Source: Isoetes taiwanensis (lineage: Eukaryota; Streptophyta; Lycopodiopsida; Isoetales; Isoetaceae). Taken from it: 64,000 nt of DNA. The DNA lies in assembly GCA_021234155.1 (NCBI GenBank), contig JAJEKV010000040.1:6289278-6353277 (forward strand). Direction: 5' to 3'. Positions within the stretch are counted from its first letter, which is position 1. Every line of letters begins with the position of its first letter. Shown one piece after another: positions 1 to 11,849 of the stretch. The position numbers and the translations under genes are program-made. The notes under the pieces were generated by a model. It had not been told where the DNA came from. It saw only the letters and a program-made list of their open reading frames with translations, and searched no databases.

Positions 1-605
1 TAGGCCTAAATAAACTTGCTTCGGCATCAGTGCTTATTAATAGGGAACATTCAGGGCTCTTTCAACTAAGAAAGGGTATCAGACAAGGCTACCCCTTGGC
101 TCCTTATCTATTTCTATTCATGGCTAACTTGCTCACCAAATTATCTGAGGGCACTCTTACTGGTCTGCAGCTACCAGCTTACAATCATGCAATATGCAGA
201 TGATACCTTCATCTTCCTCAGTTATGATGATTCTAGTTTTGTGTCTTTTCTTGAGGTTTTAGGGCATTTGGAATAATATCAGGGATACATATGAATGTGG
301 CAAAGTGTGCTGTTCTATGGCCCTTTGATGAGGATATTGATCTGAGAGTTAATGGCCTTGGCTTCCAAGTTCTGAAAAATGAGGCTACTAAACTGTTAGG
401 ACTATCCTTGGTCCTCTCTGATAACTTGGAAGGGATAGGGACTCCTAATCTAGATACCTTGAGAAAAAAAACTACAATTGTGGTCATCCAAAGATCTCTC
501 TACTGCTGACAATATTGCAATTGCCAAGGCCATCTTGGCTACGTCCCATATTACTACTCCTCAGCTATTCTGGCTCGGAAAGGTGCTTATAGTCAAATCC
601 AAGCC
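1..605 (+). pseudogene. LINE (family A) reverse transcriptase fragment, window-edge truncated
   Basis: This is the middle of a non-LTR retrotransposon reverse transcriptase. The frame starting near base 40 reads RKGIRQGYPLAPYLF, the usual RQGxPLSPxLF block. After a frameshift near 186 the catalytic box YADD follows at 193-204. The frame 291-509 then gives MNVAKCAVLWPF and KLLGLSL, the conserved stretch behind the catalytic box in plant L1-type LINEs, followed by a degenerate stretch with IAKAILATSHITTPQLFW. The copy is frameshifted and inactive. It stops exactly where the LTR of the gypsy element begins at 606. The pieces expected next in a LINE (GGLG motif, zinc-finger end) appear on the same strand at 12.4-13.6 kb, so this is probably one LINE split by the gypsy insertion. 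Confidence 0.8.
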
Positions 606-2240
606 TGTGATGTTCCAGGGAAATATATGCCATAAATACGTATATTTCTAGGTCCGTCACTATACAAGTCTATCTTCATAGCCTTGTATACCATAGATTG
701 TGGCACTAGGGGCCACGACTAAGTTATTCATATAACTTAGCCAACCTTAGGTTAAGACCAATTTCCACGTGGCCTTAACCTATTGGGCACCCGCCACACG
801 GACTTATCCTATTGGAGCGATGTGGCATAACATGTGAACTCTAACCTATAAAGGCCTAAACCCTAACCCTAGGCCTCTTTTCTGGCTCCAACAGTCTGGG
901 AACCTTCTTCGCGCTCGAAACTCCGTTTCGAGAACCGTCTGCTGTGGCACAGCATAGCGTGGCAGCCCCCAGAGCGTGAGAGCTACCTCAAACACCTTGA
1001 AGATCATGGAGACGTCAGGATTGGGAGGGAGTGCTTCTGGAGCAGGTATATGGAGTAGTGCTCTTAGTAGTCCATCTGGAAGTTAGCACTCCAGATGGGT
1101 TAGTATTTCGTATCTAGAGTAGAGCCATCCTAGAACCCGTATTCAACATCTTAAACCCTAATCAAGGAACCCTAACTGTAAGTTAGATATGTATGATTAG
1201 GTTAAGATGTTCTTATGATGATTATCATGATTGATGCTATGTGATGTTGGTTGATCATGTTTTCTCCTCTTGTATTGGGAAGGGGGGTAGAGACCTAGTA
1301 GCCATTATGTAGTATATGCTCCTAGTCTAGATCCCTTAGTTCCTATTAGTTCGGCTTTGTGCATAGGAACCCACGGGCTATGGAGGCTATGATGTGGCTC
1401 ATCACTACACAACGGGGCTAGAGGCAATGCGGGAGGGGGAGGATCCCTGCGCCGAGTGGGGGCTCGAGGGGGATCCCATAGTGGGCTAGGCTTATGCTCG
1501 GTCGCCGTGTGGGCGAGCATGGGTCCGACACCTCACGGGGCAATGGTATCACCGCCTCTCAAGAGTTGCAAGTGTCGGCTTGGCTCTTGTTTTGGGGTTT
1601 GGTCGGGGTATGAATCGTGTGTCACCACGATTCTCTAGCCGCCCGAGGAGGAGCCTCTAGACCCGGGAAAGGGAGATGCAACCCTTCTGCCTCGCCGGAC
1701 CGGAGGGAGATGCAACTTTGGAGTAGTCCCGATGGGTGATGCCATGGGATTGCGATCCAGGAAGGCTAGAGTCGATGTCGAGAAGCTTGATCTAGCCCAT
1801 CCGCAAAGTATGCACGGGAGGGGCGGATGGAGTGGTCAACCCTAGCCATTGTTTATAGCCAGCCCCGCCATCGTTATGACTCGATTGCGCTCTATCTTGA
1901 GGCCTACCAGTCGGTCATCCTCCTTATGAGTGGAGCCATGGGTAGGAGCTCTCATGTTTTATGGCATATGATTATCTTCTTTGCGATTCTTGCGGATATG
2001 TGGATGGACTACCCTTCGAGGTAGTATGATGTATTGTTATTGCTAGTTACGGCGTTGTTTATGCTTCGGCGTGATAGGAGCCCATAGGGAAGGAATGCCA
2101 AGACACCCGTGTCGCATCCCTTACTACGGTGATCCGTGGTGCGGGATAGGCGGAGGAACCCGTCGCGGTCGAAGGACCGGATGGGGGATTTCCTGCGGAG
2201 TGTACGGCCGGGCGCCGTATATTTAACAGGGAGCATCACA
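606..2240 (+). repeat. 5' LTR of the first Ty3/gypsy element
   Basis: Direct repeat partner of 10091-11724. The two differ by scattered substitutions and small indels; the clearest is an 18-bp stretch at 10461-10478 that is missing here near 980. The repeat starts TG and ends CA. Confidence 0.9.
845..870 (+). promoter_or_regulatory. LTR core promoter: TATA box plus telo-box-like motif
   Basis: CCTATAAAGG (845-854) is followed at once by AAACCCTAACCCT (858-870). The same pair lies at 10330-10355 in the other LTR. TATA boxes mark the start of the R region in plant LTRs, and AAACCCTAA telo-boxes are common near plant transcription starts. Promoter function is inferred from motif and position only. 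Confidence 0.55.
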
Positions 2241-2241
2241 A

Positions 2242-2253
2242 TGGTATCAGAGC
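2242..2253 (+). other. Primer-binding site (initiator tRNA-Met)
   Basis: TGGTATCAGAGC, one base after the LTR, is the standard plant primer-binding site complementary to the 3' end of initiator tRNA-Met. It fixes the 5' LTR boundary and the element's plus orientation. Confidence 0.92.
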
Positions 2254-3780
2254 AATGTTCTTGGTTGACCAAGAGCTAGCCCTGACCATAACCCTGAATA
2301 GGTAGACTAACTGGCCTAGCTAAGGAATGGAATGAGAATTCCAGTCTTGAACCGGGAAATGTTGGAGAAAATTTTTCCCATTAGTAGCGTCGTAATTAGA
2401 TTAAGTATAGTCTAAGTGGTAGAAATAGTATGGTCAAAAGAAATCTTCTAGTAATTTGAGCTCAAGTTGTTCATGAACCACACCTTTCAAGTGAAAATTG
2501 AATGAGAAATTGCTCAAAAGAAATCTTGAAAGAAAATGGCGTGAAATGACCACTACTTGGCCCAAAAGAAATTAGGAAAATTGAGAAATAGTTAAGTGAT
2601 TAGGGAAAGTACCTTAATTAATAACCCATAGTTATAATAAAATTTACTCTTAAGAAAAAGTAGCTATTAAATCTATGGAAGCACCTCTACTCCTTAGAAG
2701 TTCCCAAATAGTAGCTTGAACCTCCCCTTTACCCTTGTAAGGCGAATTAGAAGCTAATCTCTGAAGCTGCCATAAGAGCGTCGACCGAACGAATAGTCTA
2801 CGAGATCGACTCAAAGGAGCTGCGAATAAACATAGTCGACCATTGATAGAGACAAGATCGCTCGAAGCTCGAAGAGTCCACCATCAAGGAAGCTAAGTTG
2901 TTGGGAGAACCAAACAAGTATCTAGGAAGGTTGGAAGCTCGACCACTTGCCGAACGCGTTTGAAGCACTACGATTGGGGCAAACAAATTCGTGAAGCCCC
3001 TGCGACCTAGGCGGACGACGAACTTAGCCACTCAAGCTCTTCAGACGAATCGTTTCACTCGTGGAGGAGCAATGACTTAGTACTTCAGGTGAATGATCGC
3101 AAGGCTCGGGGGAATGATCGCAAGGCTCGGGGGAAATTGAGATCGTGGCGTTTGCTTCTGGAGGTGAAGAGCAAGTAGCAAGAGCAACCCGCAACACGCA
3201 GCAACCCCGCCAAGGGGAAGAGCGGATGAGGAGCAAGTAGCAAAAGCAACCTCGACAATAGGAGCAACCCCAACACCGGGAAGAGTAGGTGAGCGGCAAG
3301 CGTGAGGAGCAACCGGGTAACACGAAAGCAACCCGGCCCGGGGAGGAACAACAGCAAGGGGAGCGAGCAATCAATGCGGAAGAAAAGGAAGGAAGAGACG
3401 TAGGCAAGGTAGAAGCGAACAAAGAGGCATGAAGCTAGGTGTAGGGGGAGCATGGTTATCAGAGAACCACAACCGGACGAACTGCAGGAGGATGAGCCCG
3501 AGGAGGAAGGACCACATCAACAAGAGGGGGGAGCAAGAGGCTAAAGAAGAAGAGGAGGAGGAGGCCGAAGAACAGACGGAGTCTACGCTCGGCAACCATA
3601 TCCAATGCAGTCCAAAGAGGGCAACATCAGTGAGAAGCTACTTAAAGCTGAAGCAAGATATGGAGTACGAGAAGAAGAAGACAGCATGCAAGATTTATCT
3701 CTGCCAACGGATCTGACAAGGTAGCTGACCAGGATCGAAAAGCCAGAAATTATTGAATCTTGGCAGAAATCAAGGTACCA

Positions 3781-3876
3781 GGGTGAGACCGCACCAAATG
3801 GGTGTGCGTTCTCAACGCATATGTCATTGGCGCTGTCTCACCCGAGAACGCACACCCATTTGGCGCTGTCTCACCC
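3781..3876. repeat. 33-bp near-perfect inverted repeat around a 30-base spacer
   Basis: Arm 3781-3813 pairs with arm 3844-3876 with only two mismatches. The spacer 3814-3843 itself contains a second copy of the last 15 bases of the right arm (GGCGCTGTCTCACCC at 3829-3843). Confidence 0.8.
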
Positions 3877-3881
3877 GGGTC

Positions 3882-3963
3882 ATATGATTGGAAGCCAAAA
3901 TTTAGCAAAATTGCATTGAAAAATATGATTGGAAGCCAAAATTTAGCAAAATTGCATTGAAAA
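3882..3963. repeat. Two exact tandem copies of a 41-bp unit
   Basis: The unit beginning ATATGATTGGAAGCC occurs at 3882-3922 and again at 3923-3963 without a difference. It abuts the inverted repeat. Confidence 0.9.
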
Positions 3964-4014
3964 GGGTCTTAGTACATATGCTAGTCTTCTACCTGCACTC
4001 TAATATCTTGTAGT

Positions 4015-4145
4015 ACCCCATTCTAGCTTTTAAATCCACTTGAACCTCATCTTAAAAGAATTCCCACAGTAGCGGGAATCAAACCTCCCACCCACAGGGT
4101 TGAAACCCCCAAAACCCCCCGTGCCAACCACTGAGGGCGGGCATC
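4015..4145 (-). mobile_element. tRNA-derived SINE within the gypsy element
   Basis: Read on the minus strand, an A-box-like block (GCCCTCAGTGGTTGG, 4137-4123) precedes a B-box-like block (AGGTTTGATTCCC, about 4086-4073), the internal polymerase III promoter layout of tRNA-derived SINEs. A tRNA-unrelated body follows towards lower coordinates; its end is uncertain. Confidence 0.5.
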
Positions 4146-6954
4146 GTTTGTGTTTGAATTATAATCTTTAATTAGACTTAAGCTATAAACATGTTAGATA
4201 ATATTAATGGCCAAGCCTTAGACTTAGAACCAAGACCCTTAAGCTAGATAGAGACAACATCTGCATTCATCCCAGGTCGCTCTTATCTTGCTAAGTGTCT
4301 TCTTGTCTACATACAGGTAGTATAATCAAGCCTTTTTCTTAGAAACCAAGCTAGGTGCACTACCATCAAGTATCTTCTGCCATGCCTTTATATCATAGAT
4401 AATTATCTAGGAATTCATTCTATCTAGGTAATTTAGTCTAACACACCAAGTACACCCAGTGAGTAAGTCTCCTTATACCACCCCATAACAGTAAATAAGT
4501 ACCTTCCTCAGTGTGTAGTAAAGTGCCAAATGCCAAGTGGGTCATTTGAGGTAGAGTGGATAAAGGTATAAAAATAGGGATTGTAGAGTAAGTAGACATA
4601 AGTAATTCTTCTTGTGATAGTATTAGTTGCCTTGTGCACTTTAGGGCAGTAAAATAGGTCAGGAGAACCTTCGTTCCGGATCCTCGAGCCTCGACAGTGG
4701 AGACACTCGACAACATCAACGAATTGAAAGCAGAGGGCAAACTTATGGAGGAAACTTCAGCAAATCAAAAGCCAAGATGGTGTAGAGGGAAGCCCGAACA
4801 TAAATTAAGAAAGGGGAGCCTATTGGAAGGACGACTGCGACATCAAGATTAGACACAAGAATTGCCAAGAGGGCTATGCAACAGCCAATGGGCATCATGG
4901 CACTTATAAAATTGATGACATTAGGGGAGGAACACCTCCTAGTCAAGGATACTCTCCAAGTGCCATATGGTCTCGAGGAATGACCCCACATCGATGACTA
5001 ATGTCACAACTACGCCACCAACAAGTAGATGACTTCATCAACTTATGATATCAAGAGTTCTGAAGGATGAGACGGAGCATACCTCCTAGGAAGGGCAACT
5101 ATAGCAGATATAGACGCCATAGTAGTATCAGATTCAGACTTCAAGCAAAGATGCTTTGGCTAAGGAGGTATTACAAGCCAGCAAGGGTGGGCTGCTCAGG
5201 AATACGAATATGGCAAAACTGCAACAAACTTCTTCCTCATCAGCCTCGATACTTCAGAGCAGCTGCATCAACCTCGACAGCACCATCTCAAGACCACGGC
5301 AATCTTCTACCTTAGAGATTGGAGGTCAAACACCATCAAGAAGAGGCGTCATGAGGGACCAAATACCAGCATTATTAATTGATCAGTCAAGATTAGTCCC
5401 TACAGATGGATGCAAATAAACTTCTCTCAGAAAAAGAAGTTGCACAGTTAGAAGTGGTAAAGCACTCGACATTGTCTTCAGCCTTATAACAGCAGCATGT
5501 GGCCGCCAAGATGAAGAATCAAATCGACAAGGTCAACACAACAATATCAATTCAGAAGTTAGAAGAATTATCCTCAAATCTCATAACCTTCAAGGCAGAT
5601 GAGTCAAACACGAAAGATTCTACACGGTGGTGAACATTACCTTCAAGCTCTTGGGATGCGACACCGAGCCTTATGTCGCCACTACATCAGCAAATCCACT
5701 AAGAGGGATACTGTTAATGAAGGTAGTCAGCATCAACATTAAGGATGAGCAGAGTCAGAATATGTTCAATGAAAGAAAGCAGGGCACTTGAATGATCATA
5801 TAGCAACTCCAAGGAGACCAGATTCTTTTCAACAAATTATGGATCATCGCCTTGCTACTCTAACGACTAATGACTATACCAGCTCTAATCAAGTTAGAGG
5901 ACCTATCAGATAGTTGAGTTTCTTAAGATTATGGGTGATAACATCCATGATGGGATTGGGACGAAATTTCGAGTAGATTTTTTTGTTATTTCTTTTAGAA
6001 GGATGTACACAAGAATGGAGCAAAGCTTCAGGATTGGGAAGAAAATGTATGGAGTACAATAATTGTATATATTGCTGGCAGATATCCAACATATTGGAAC
6101 CTCTTCGTGAGCTTGATCACCTCGCTAAGAAGGATTCAATAATAGGATAATCGTCAACCATGTATATGACGAGTACTCCACAGCAGAAGGAATAATCCGA
6201 CCAAATGAAGGGAAGCAATCTAACAAGTCCGGCCAACTTCTTAGATGGCTTCAACTCAAAGGTGGGACTCTTTCAAGAGGGCAATAATTAAGAAAGGGGA
6301 GATCCTAGAGTATAGATTAGATCTAAAACAAGAATAATTATCTAATCATATAGTTTTCTATGTGTGCCCAAAAGTAATGTCATGCCGACTAAACTTGTGG
6401 CCATAGATTTATGTAAATAGTTCTCTAACTTGTAATTTTTGCACCTTCTAAATGGCGGACATCTTTAAGAGCACGACTCTTAAGTCTAAATCTAGGCCAG
6501 TAATTAAGGCAAGGCCGAGTAGTTAGCAGCACCAATGGAACAAGAGTCAAGTCGACTTCAGCCTCAAGCGGAGCACAGTAGAGCACCGGCACCAACTTAT
6601 GTACATTGGCAACTATGACCTCATAATAAACATGCAATATTAAAGCCGGCTAAGGCAATAATTGATTATTATAAGCAAGCGATATTTATCCCAGCACTAA
6701 AGGGCAAGTACCTTCGAATTTAAGTTGAGGAAGTAATTTCAATCGTGCAACGCATGTCAGTAAGGCAATTACTTAAGTGCATCATGAGGAATGAGGTCGT
6801 ACATACATAAGCTACAAGTCGTCGACCCCGACCATAAGAGTAAGAAGGAAGATGCTACTTCGAAGCAGTTGCCTCGGCCAATTTCTAAGTTAATCAAGAA
6901 GTTCCATATATACCTCCAGATGCAGAGCCGACCAGCAAAGCTCTTTATAGAATG

Positions 6955-7400
6955 AGCACTTCCGAGCTAGCAGAGCTCAAGAAGCAGTTGTAGGAGTTGA
7001 TCGACTTGGGATCCTTTCGGCCAAGATGGAAGTCTAAAGATGTATATCAACCATGCGCAGCTCAACAAGTAAACGACATAATGGATCAGCCCCAAGAAGC
7101 AAGATTCTTCTACAAAATCGACTTAAGTTCGGGCAATCATCAAATAAGGATGAAGGGGGAAGATAATTATAAGACTCCTTCAGAACTCGGTATGGGCACT
7201 ATGATTTCATAGTGATGCCCTTGAGTCTAGGGAATGCTCCACCAACTTGTATGCACTTGAGGACGACATCTTCGAAGATTGTTTTGGACGAGTTCGTCAT
7301 CAATCTCTCTTCAATGACATCATGATCTACAGCAAACTAATGGAAGAGCATGTAGCCCAATTGAGGGAAGCCATGGAGATGCTAAGACACCGCCACTCAT
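6955..7400 (+). pseudogene. Ty3/gypsy reverse transcriptase remnant
   Basis: The motifs are in family order: SELAELKKQL and ELIDLG (about 6964-7010), FFYKIDLSSGNHQIRMK (7107-7157, from KIDLRSGYHQIRMK), DFIVMPLSLGNAP (7202-7240, from MPFGLTNAP) and FNDIMIYSK (about 7313-7339). The last is the catalytic YxDD box with the first aspartate changed to asparagine, so the enzyme would be dead even in frame. The segment before KIDL is shortened, losing part of the FVxKKDG and YRALN region. Frameshifts separate the blocks. Confidence 0.8.
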
Positions 7401-7699
7401 TGGCAAGCTTTTGAAGCATCAATCTGCAATGCCATCTCCACTTCGGCAAGCGAATTCGGCAAGAAGATAGAAGAAGCCATCTCCTCCAACATAGAATTCA
7501 AGCATATATGGGCTAGTCTTTGCAAGAATGCAAGGATGGATTAAGAAAAAGAAACCTTCAAAAATTTTACAAAGGAAGGCAATCTTTAATATCAAAGAAC
7601 AACTATGCGTACTTAAAGCATAAGGAATATGAAAAATCCTTCATGATACGCATAGTAGCCCTATTTTCGGCCATGCAGAATCTACAAAAGCCTACTTCA

Positions 7700-8270
7700 A
7701 GATTAGAAGTAGCTACGTCTGGCCGGGCATGAAGAAGCAGATAGTCAGATATATCCAAGAATGTCAGTGGCGTCAGCAGACAAAGGCAGAACAACTTCAA
7801 CCTCGAGAGTCTTGGAACCTTGGGCGGTGTCAAACGCCAAGTGGAAAGTTATCAGCATGCATTTCATAGCGGGCCTTCCAAAGGCAACAAGAAGCTTTGT
7901 CGCCTTGAGGGTCGTGGTATATAACTTATCAAAAGGGCACATCTTGCCATGCCACACCATAGACACCGCTTTGGATCTAGCCGTGTGGTCTACATAAGAG
8001 TTCTTTTAGGCTGCATGGAATGCACAGGTCGATCATCACCAAAAGAGATCCGAAGTTCTTTAGCGACGTTTAGCAAGACTTATTCAACACTAGCTGCACC
8101 AACTTGTTGATGAGTTTTGCTTATCAATTGCCGTCAAATCGGCAAAGGGACCGCACCAACACAATTTTGGAGGGCACGTTGAGAAACTATAATTGGAACA
8201 AGGAATCCAAATGGGCCGATTACATCCACCTGGTCGAGTTACGTGCAATAATATGAAGCAAGAGTCATCG
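7700..8270 (+). pseudogene. Ty3/gypsy integrase core remnant
   Basis: The end of the zinc-binding region (ECQWRQQTKAE, second Cys of the CxxC pair lost) leads into KWKVISMHFIAGLPKATRS (from WEDISMDFVVGLP; the first catalytic Asp reads as His), then HGMHRSIITKRDPKFFSDV with the second catalytic Asp, and QRDRTNTILEGTLR in the region of the catalytic Glu. Several frameshifts lie between the blocks. Confidence 0.75.
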
Positions 8271-8289
8271 AAGATGTCTCCTCCATGAT

Positions 8290-8590
8290 CAGTTACAGTT
8301 ATCAATGCTTGACCCCCGGGGGATTCTTTATAAGGGATATGCCACCTGCGTTCATAGGGTAGTCGAGAAACCCCTAGTATACGTGTTTCTGATAGGCAAA
8401 TTTGACCCCTTTCCGTATGGTTTTACAACTAGAAGAACATCCCAAAAGCCCTATGACCCCTAGTATACATACGGAAAAGGGTAAAAAATCCCCCCCTCCC
8501 ATTGATGCACGTGGTTTTGACATGTTCCACAAGGTGACGCCCCCTTGGCTTGACCCTAGTTATGTGGCATAATCTAGTGCCCAAGATGGA
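8290..8590. other. Insertion of about 300 bases within the integrase
   Basis: Between the integrase core and its C-terminal domain lies sequence that fits no integrase motif. It contains a loose inverted repeat (CCCTTTCCGTATG near 8409 and CATACGGAAAAGGG near 8467) and repeats of CCCCTAGTATAC. It is probably a small inserted element of unknown class. Confidence 0.4.
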
Positions 8591-8592
8591 AG

Positions 8593-9108
8593 TTTCTCAA
8601 CAACGACAACAGATATGCAGCAGCTGGTAGAAGAAGTAAGGGGGTACCTTTTAGCAGCAAGAAGTCGGCAGAAGAGTATAGCCGATAGGCACAGGACCAT
8701 GAGGGAGTTTAAGGTAGGCGATAAGGTGTGGTTGAAGATCAAGGTGAAGCAAGCTAAGCTTCGCATAGGAATTGCAAGAAGCTTGCTCCTAAGTGGGCTG
8801 GCCCATTCAAGATTTTGGAGAGAGTGGGCTCTCAAGCCTATAAGTTGGATCTCCCGGCCCATCTCAAAGTTCACAAGGTCTTCCACGTAAGTTTATTGAA
8901 AAGGCACGATCCGAATCTTGATGAGGTTTTGGATACTCCAACTTTGTTGGAAATGACAGAAGAGCAAGTTGAAATTGTGCCTGAATTACTTCTTGATAAG
9001 TCATTCAAGAAGACTAGGAGGTCCCAGTTCCTCCAAGATTTGGTCAAGTGGAAGCACTTAGGTGGAAGGGCGACATGGGTATTGAAGCAGGATTTGGAGA
9101 AGCAATAG
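8593..9108 (+). pseudogene. Integrase C-terminal domain with chromodomain-like tail
   Basis: FKVGDKVWLKIK (about 8707-8745) is the GPF/GPY-domain entry of Ty3 integrases. After a frameshift come LDLPAHLKVHKVFHVSLLKRH (8845-8910) and DLVKWKHLGGRATWVL (9040-9089), which aligns with the chromodomain core LVKWKGxxxxEATWE. This puts the element with the chromoviruses. The last block, 8815-9108, is a single open frame that stops at a TAG. Confidence 0.75.
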
Positions 9109-10076
9109 CGGAGTTATGAAGGAGTTTGATGGATGAAGTCGTCTCCGAATTGTGGTCGGCGTCGACTTGCGGGGAGGTTAGCTTAGTATGTTTCTTAGTT
9201 AGCCTTAAGTTCTGGCTCATGTATTCTAGTTAGTAGAGTGCATGTGCGAGAATCTTGGAAACGTGTGGGCGATGATGGGATACGCCTTCAAGGCATTCTC
9301 TAGGCCAACACGCACCAAGAAGATGCTTATGACCATTAGGGTCATGTGAGTGAGTGAGGAATGAGGCATGGTGGGCGATGATGGGACATCGGTCCGGATG
9401 CTCTCTATGCCCACGATGCGGGGGCTCGCACACCCAGCCATAGAGGGATCATGGTGAAGGTCAAAGTGATCATGCGATGATGGGATGCGTGAGACATTCC
9501 CTAGCTTAAAACCCTTGGGGCATGATGCACTAGGGGTACTTTCGACACCCGAGGGTAGCGAAAGTACAAAGGTAGCACTTGATCATGGGGATGATAGGAT
9601 CATCTTAAATGGTCCTTAAGCTCAAATCGAAAGGGCCATGATCGAGTGCAAGGTAGTAGGGTAACCTCGAGCTAGTAGTTCGGCTCGAGGAGGTAGGTAA
9701 GGGGGGTGGTCCCCTAAAACCACAAACTTATTAACTTATATAACGTAATGTGCTACTTGTGCAGGCCAGTGAAGGGAAGCATGAAGGAGGGAGCACGTTA
9801 CGAGAAGATAGGAGTCATAGATTTTAGACTAACTATGAACTCCTAAATTTGTTGTAATATTTTATTATATATGTGTATATTTTTATAATAATATAGTCGA
9901 TATAGCTATATAATATTGTATATAACTTACATAAATATAGCCTTATAATTACATAATAAGTAATTAACGAAAAGTTGATCTTTTCAATAGAGTTAATTTT
10001 TATATTCTTGTTGTGTGCTTTTGCAGGATTAGTGTAGGTTAGTCACCTTAGCGTAATGCTGAGGACAGCATTATCC
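9109..10076 (+). other. 3' untranslated region of the first gypsy element
   Basis: No coding motif is visible between the integrase stop and the purine tract. The part around 9850-9960 is strongly AT-rich. GATGATGGGA is repeated at about 9269, 9376 and 9477. Confidence 0.5.
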
Positions 10077-10090
10077 TAAGGGGGGGAGAA
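10077..10090 (+). other. Polypurine tract
   Basis: AAGGGGGGGAGAA stands directly before the right LTR, where the plus-strand primer of reverse transcription belongs. Confidence 0.85.
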
Positions 10091-11724
10091 TGTGACGTTC
10101 CAGGGAAATATACGCCATAAATACGTATATTTCCAGGTCCGTCACTATACAAGTCTATCTTCATAGCCTTGTATACCATAGATTGTGGCACTAGGGGGCA
10201 TGACTAAGTTATTCATATAACTTAGCCAACCTTAGGTTAAGACCAATTTCCACGTGGCCTTAACCTATTGGGCACCCACCACAGGGACTTACCCTACTGG
10301 AGCCATGTGGTATAACATGTCAACCCTAACCTATAAAGGCCTAAACCCTAACCCTAGGCCTCTTTTCTTGCTCCAACAGTCTGGGAACCCTCTTCGCGCT
10401 CGAAACTCCGTTTCGAGAACCGTCTGCTGTGGCACATCATAGTGTGGCAGCCCCCAGAGCGTGAGCGCATCAGTAGGAGTGGGAGCTACCTCAAACACCT
10501 TGAAGATCATGGAGACGCCAGGATTGGGAGGGAGTGCTTCTGGAGCAGGTATGTGGAGTAGTGCTCTTAGTAGTCCATCTGGAATTTAGCACTCCAGATG
10601 GGTTAGTATTTCGTATCTAGAGTAGAGCCATCCTAGAACCCGTATTCAACATCTTAAACCCTAATCAAGGAACCCTAACTGTAAGTTAGATATGTATGAT
10701 TAGGTTAAGATGTTCTTATGATGATTATCATGATTGATGCTATGTGATGTTGGTTGATCATGTTTGCTCCTCTTGTATTGGGAAGGGGGGTAGAGACCTA
10801 GTAGCCATTATGTAGTATGCTCCTAGTCTAGATCCCTTAGTTCCTATTAGTTGCGGCCTGTGCATAGGAACCCACCGGGCTATAGAGGCTATGATGTGGC
10901 TCAGCACTACACAACGGGACTAGAGGCAATGCGGAGGGAGGATCCCTGCCGAGTGGGGGCTACGGGGGATCCCATAGTGGGCTAGACTTATGCTCGGTCA
11001 CTTCGTGTGGGCCGAGCATGGGTCCGACACCCCTTGGGGCAATGGTGTCGCCCTGCCTCTCAAGAGTTGCAAGTGTCAGCTTGGCTCTTGTTTTGGGGGG
11101 TTCAGTCGGGTATGAATTGTGTGTCGCCACGATTCTCTAGCCGCCCGAGGAGCCTGTAGACCCCGGGAAGGGGAGATGCAACCCTTCCTGCCTCGACGGA
11201 CCAGGGACATGCAACCTGGAGTAGTCCTGATGGGTGATGCCATGGGATTGCGTATCCGGAAGGCTAGAGTCGTGTCAGAGCTTGATCTAGCCCATGCACA
11301 GGAGGGGCGGATGGAGTGGTCAACCCTAGCCATTGTCTATAGCCAGCCCCGCCATCGTTATGACTCGGTCTACTCTATCTTGAGGCCTAGCCAGTCAGTC
11401 ATCCTCCTTATGAGTCGGAGCCATGGGTAGGAGCTCTCATGTTTTATGGCATATGATTATCTTCTTTGCAATTGCGGATATGTGGATGGACTACCCTTCG
11501 AGGTAGTATGATGTATTGTTATTGCTAGTTCTGACGTTGTTTATGCTTCCACTGTGATAGGAGCCCATAGGGGAAGGGCGCGCAAGACACCTTCGTGTCC
11601 CCTTCCCGCACACGGTGATCGAGTCTGCGGGATAGACGGAGGGCCCGATGCGGTGAAGAAGGACCCGGATGGGGATTTCTCGAGGAGTGTACCACGGCGC
11701 CGTATATTTAAAGGAGGCGTCACA
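10091..11724 (+). repeat. 3' LTR of the first Ty3/gypsy element
   Basis: Direct repeat partner of 606-2240, with the same TG start, TATA and telo-box pair (10330-10355) and CA end. The following bases GGAAA do not match the five bases before the left LTR. Confidence 0.9.
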
Positions 11725-11849
11725 GGAAATTTATATGTGTGGGGGGGGCGGAGGAAGGAAGGAAGGAAGGAAGGAAGGAAGGAAGGTTCTTTTATCGTCG
11801 CGGCGAGGCCAATCGGCCTATGGGACCCAAATTACGGGTGCTGACAAGC
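11725..11849. repeat. G-rich run and (GGAA)n microsatellite
   Basis: After the LTR comes a run of G, then about eight GGAA units (about 11753-11787). For the minus-strand LINE tail next to it this would be a (TTCC)n 3' tail. Confidence 0.7.

Larger units (their letters stand above)
2254..6950 (+). other. Decayed leader and gag/protease region of the first gypsy element
   Basis: This stretch lies where gag and protease belong, but I find no intact gag fold, zinc knuckle or protease motif. Short purine-rich open frames occur (for example 3429-3716, rich in Glu, Lys and Arg). The segment 5067-5420 looks formerly coding but cannot be assigned. An inverted repeat, a 41-bp tandem repeat and a SINE are lodged here and are listed separately. 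Confidence 0.5.
606..11724 (+). mobile_element. Ty3/gypsy LTR retrotransposon, chromovirus-like, degenerate
   Basis: Two direct repeats of about 1.63 kb (606-2240 and 10091-11724) begin TGTGA and end TCACA. A primer-binding site fitting the 3' end of initiator tRNA-Met follows the left copy, and a purine tract lies directly before the right copy. The order between them is decayed 5' region, reverse transcriptase, integrase, integrase C-terminus with a chromodomain-like tail, which is the Ty3/gypsy order. Reading frames are broken everywhere, so the copy can only move with help, if at all. No 5-bp target duplication is visible (AAGCC on the left, GGAAA on the right), so a flank was rearranged or the element is recombinant. 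It carries extra insertions, including a SINE at about 4.1 kb and about 300 bases within the integrase. Confidence 0.9.

Noticed and set aside
855-870. Telomere-like CCCTAAA words in the LTRs
   Set aside because: Only about two repeats, at the same place in both LTRs and right after a TATA box; this is a telo-box, not an interstitial telomere.
3024-3453. Overlapping minus-strand frames rich in Leu, Ser and Cys
   Set aside because: They are antisense to a purine-rich stretch of the gypsy element, overlap one another in all frames and show no domain.
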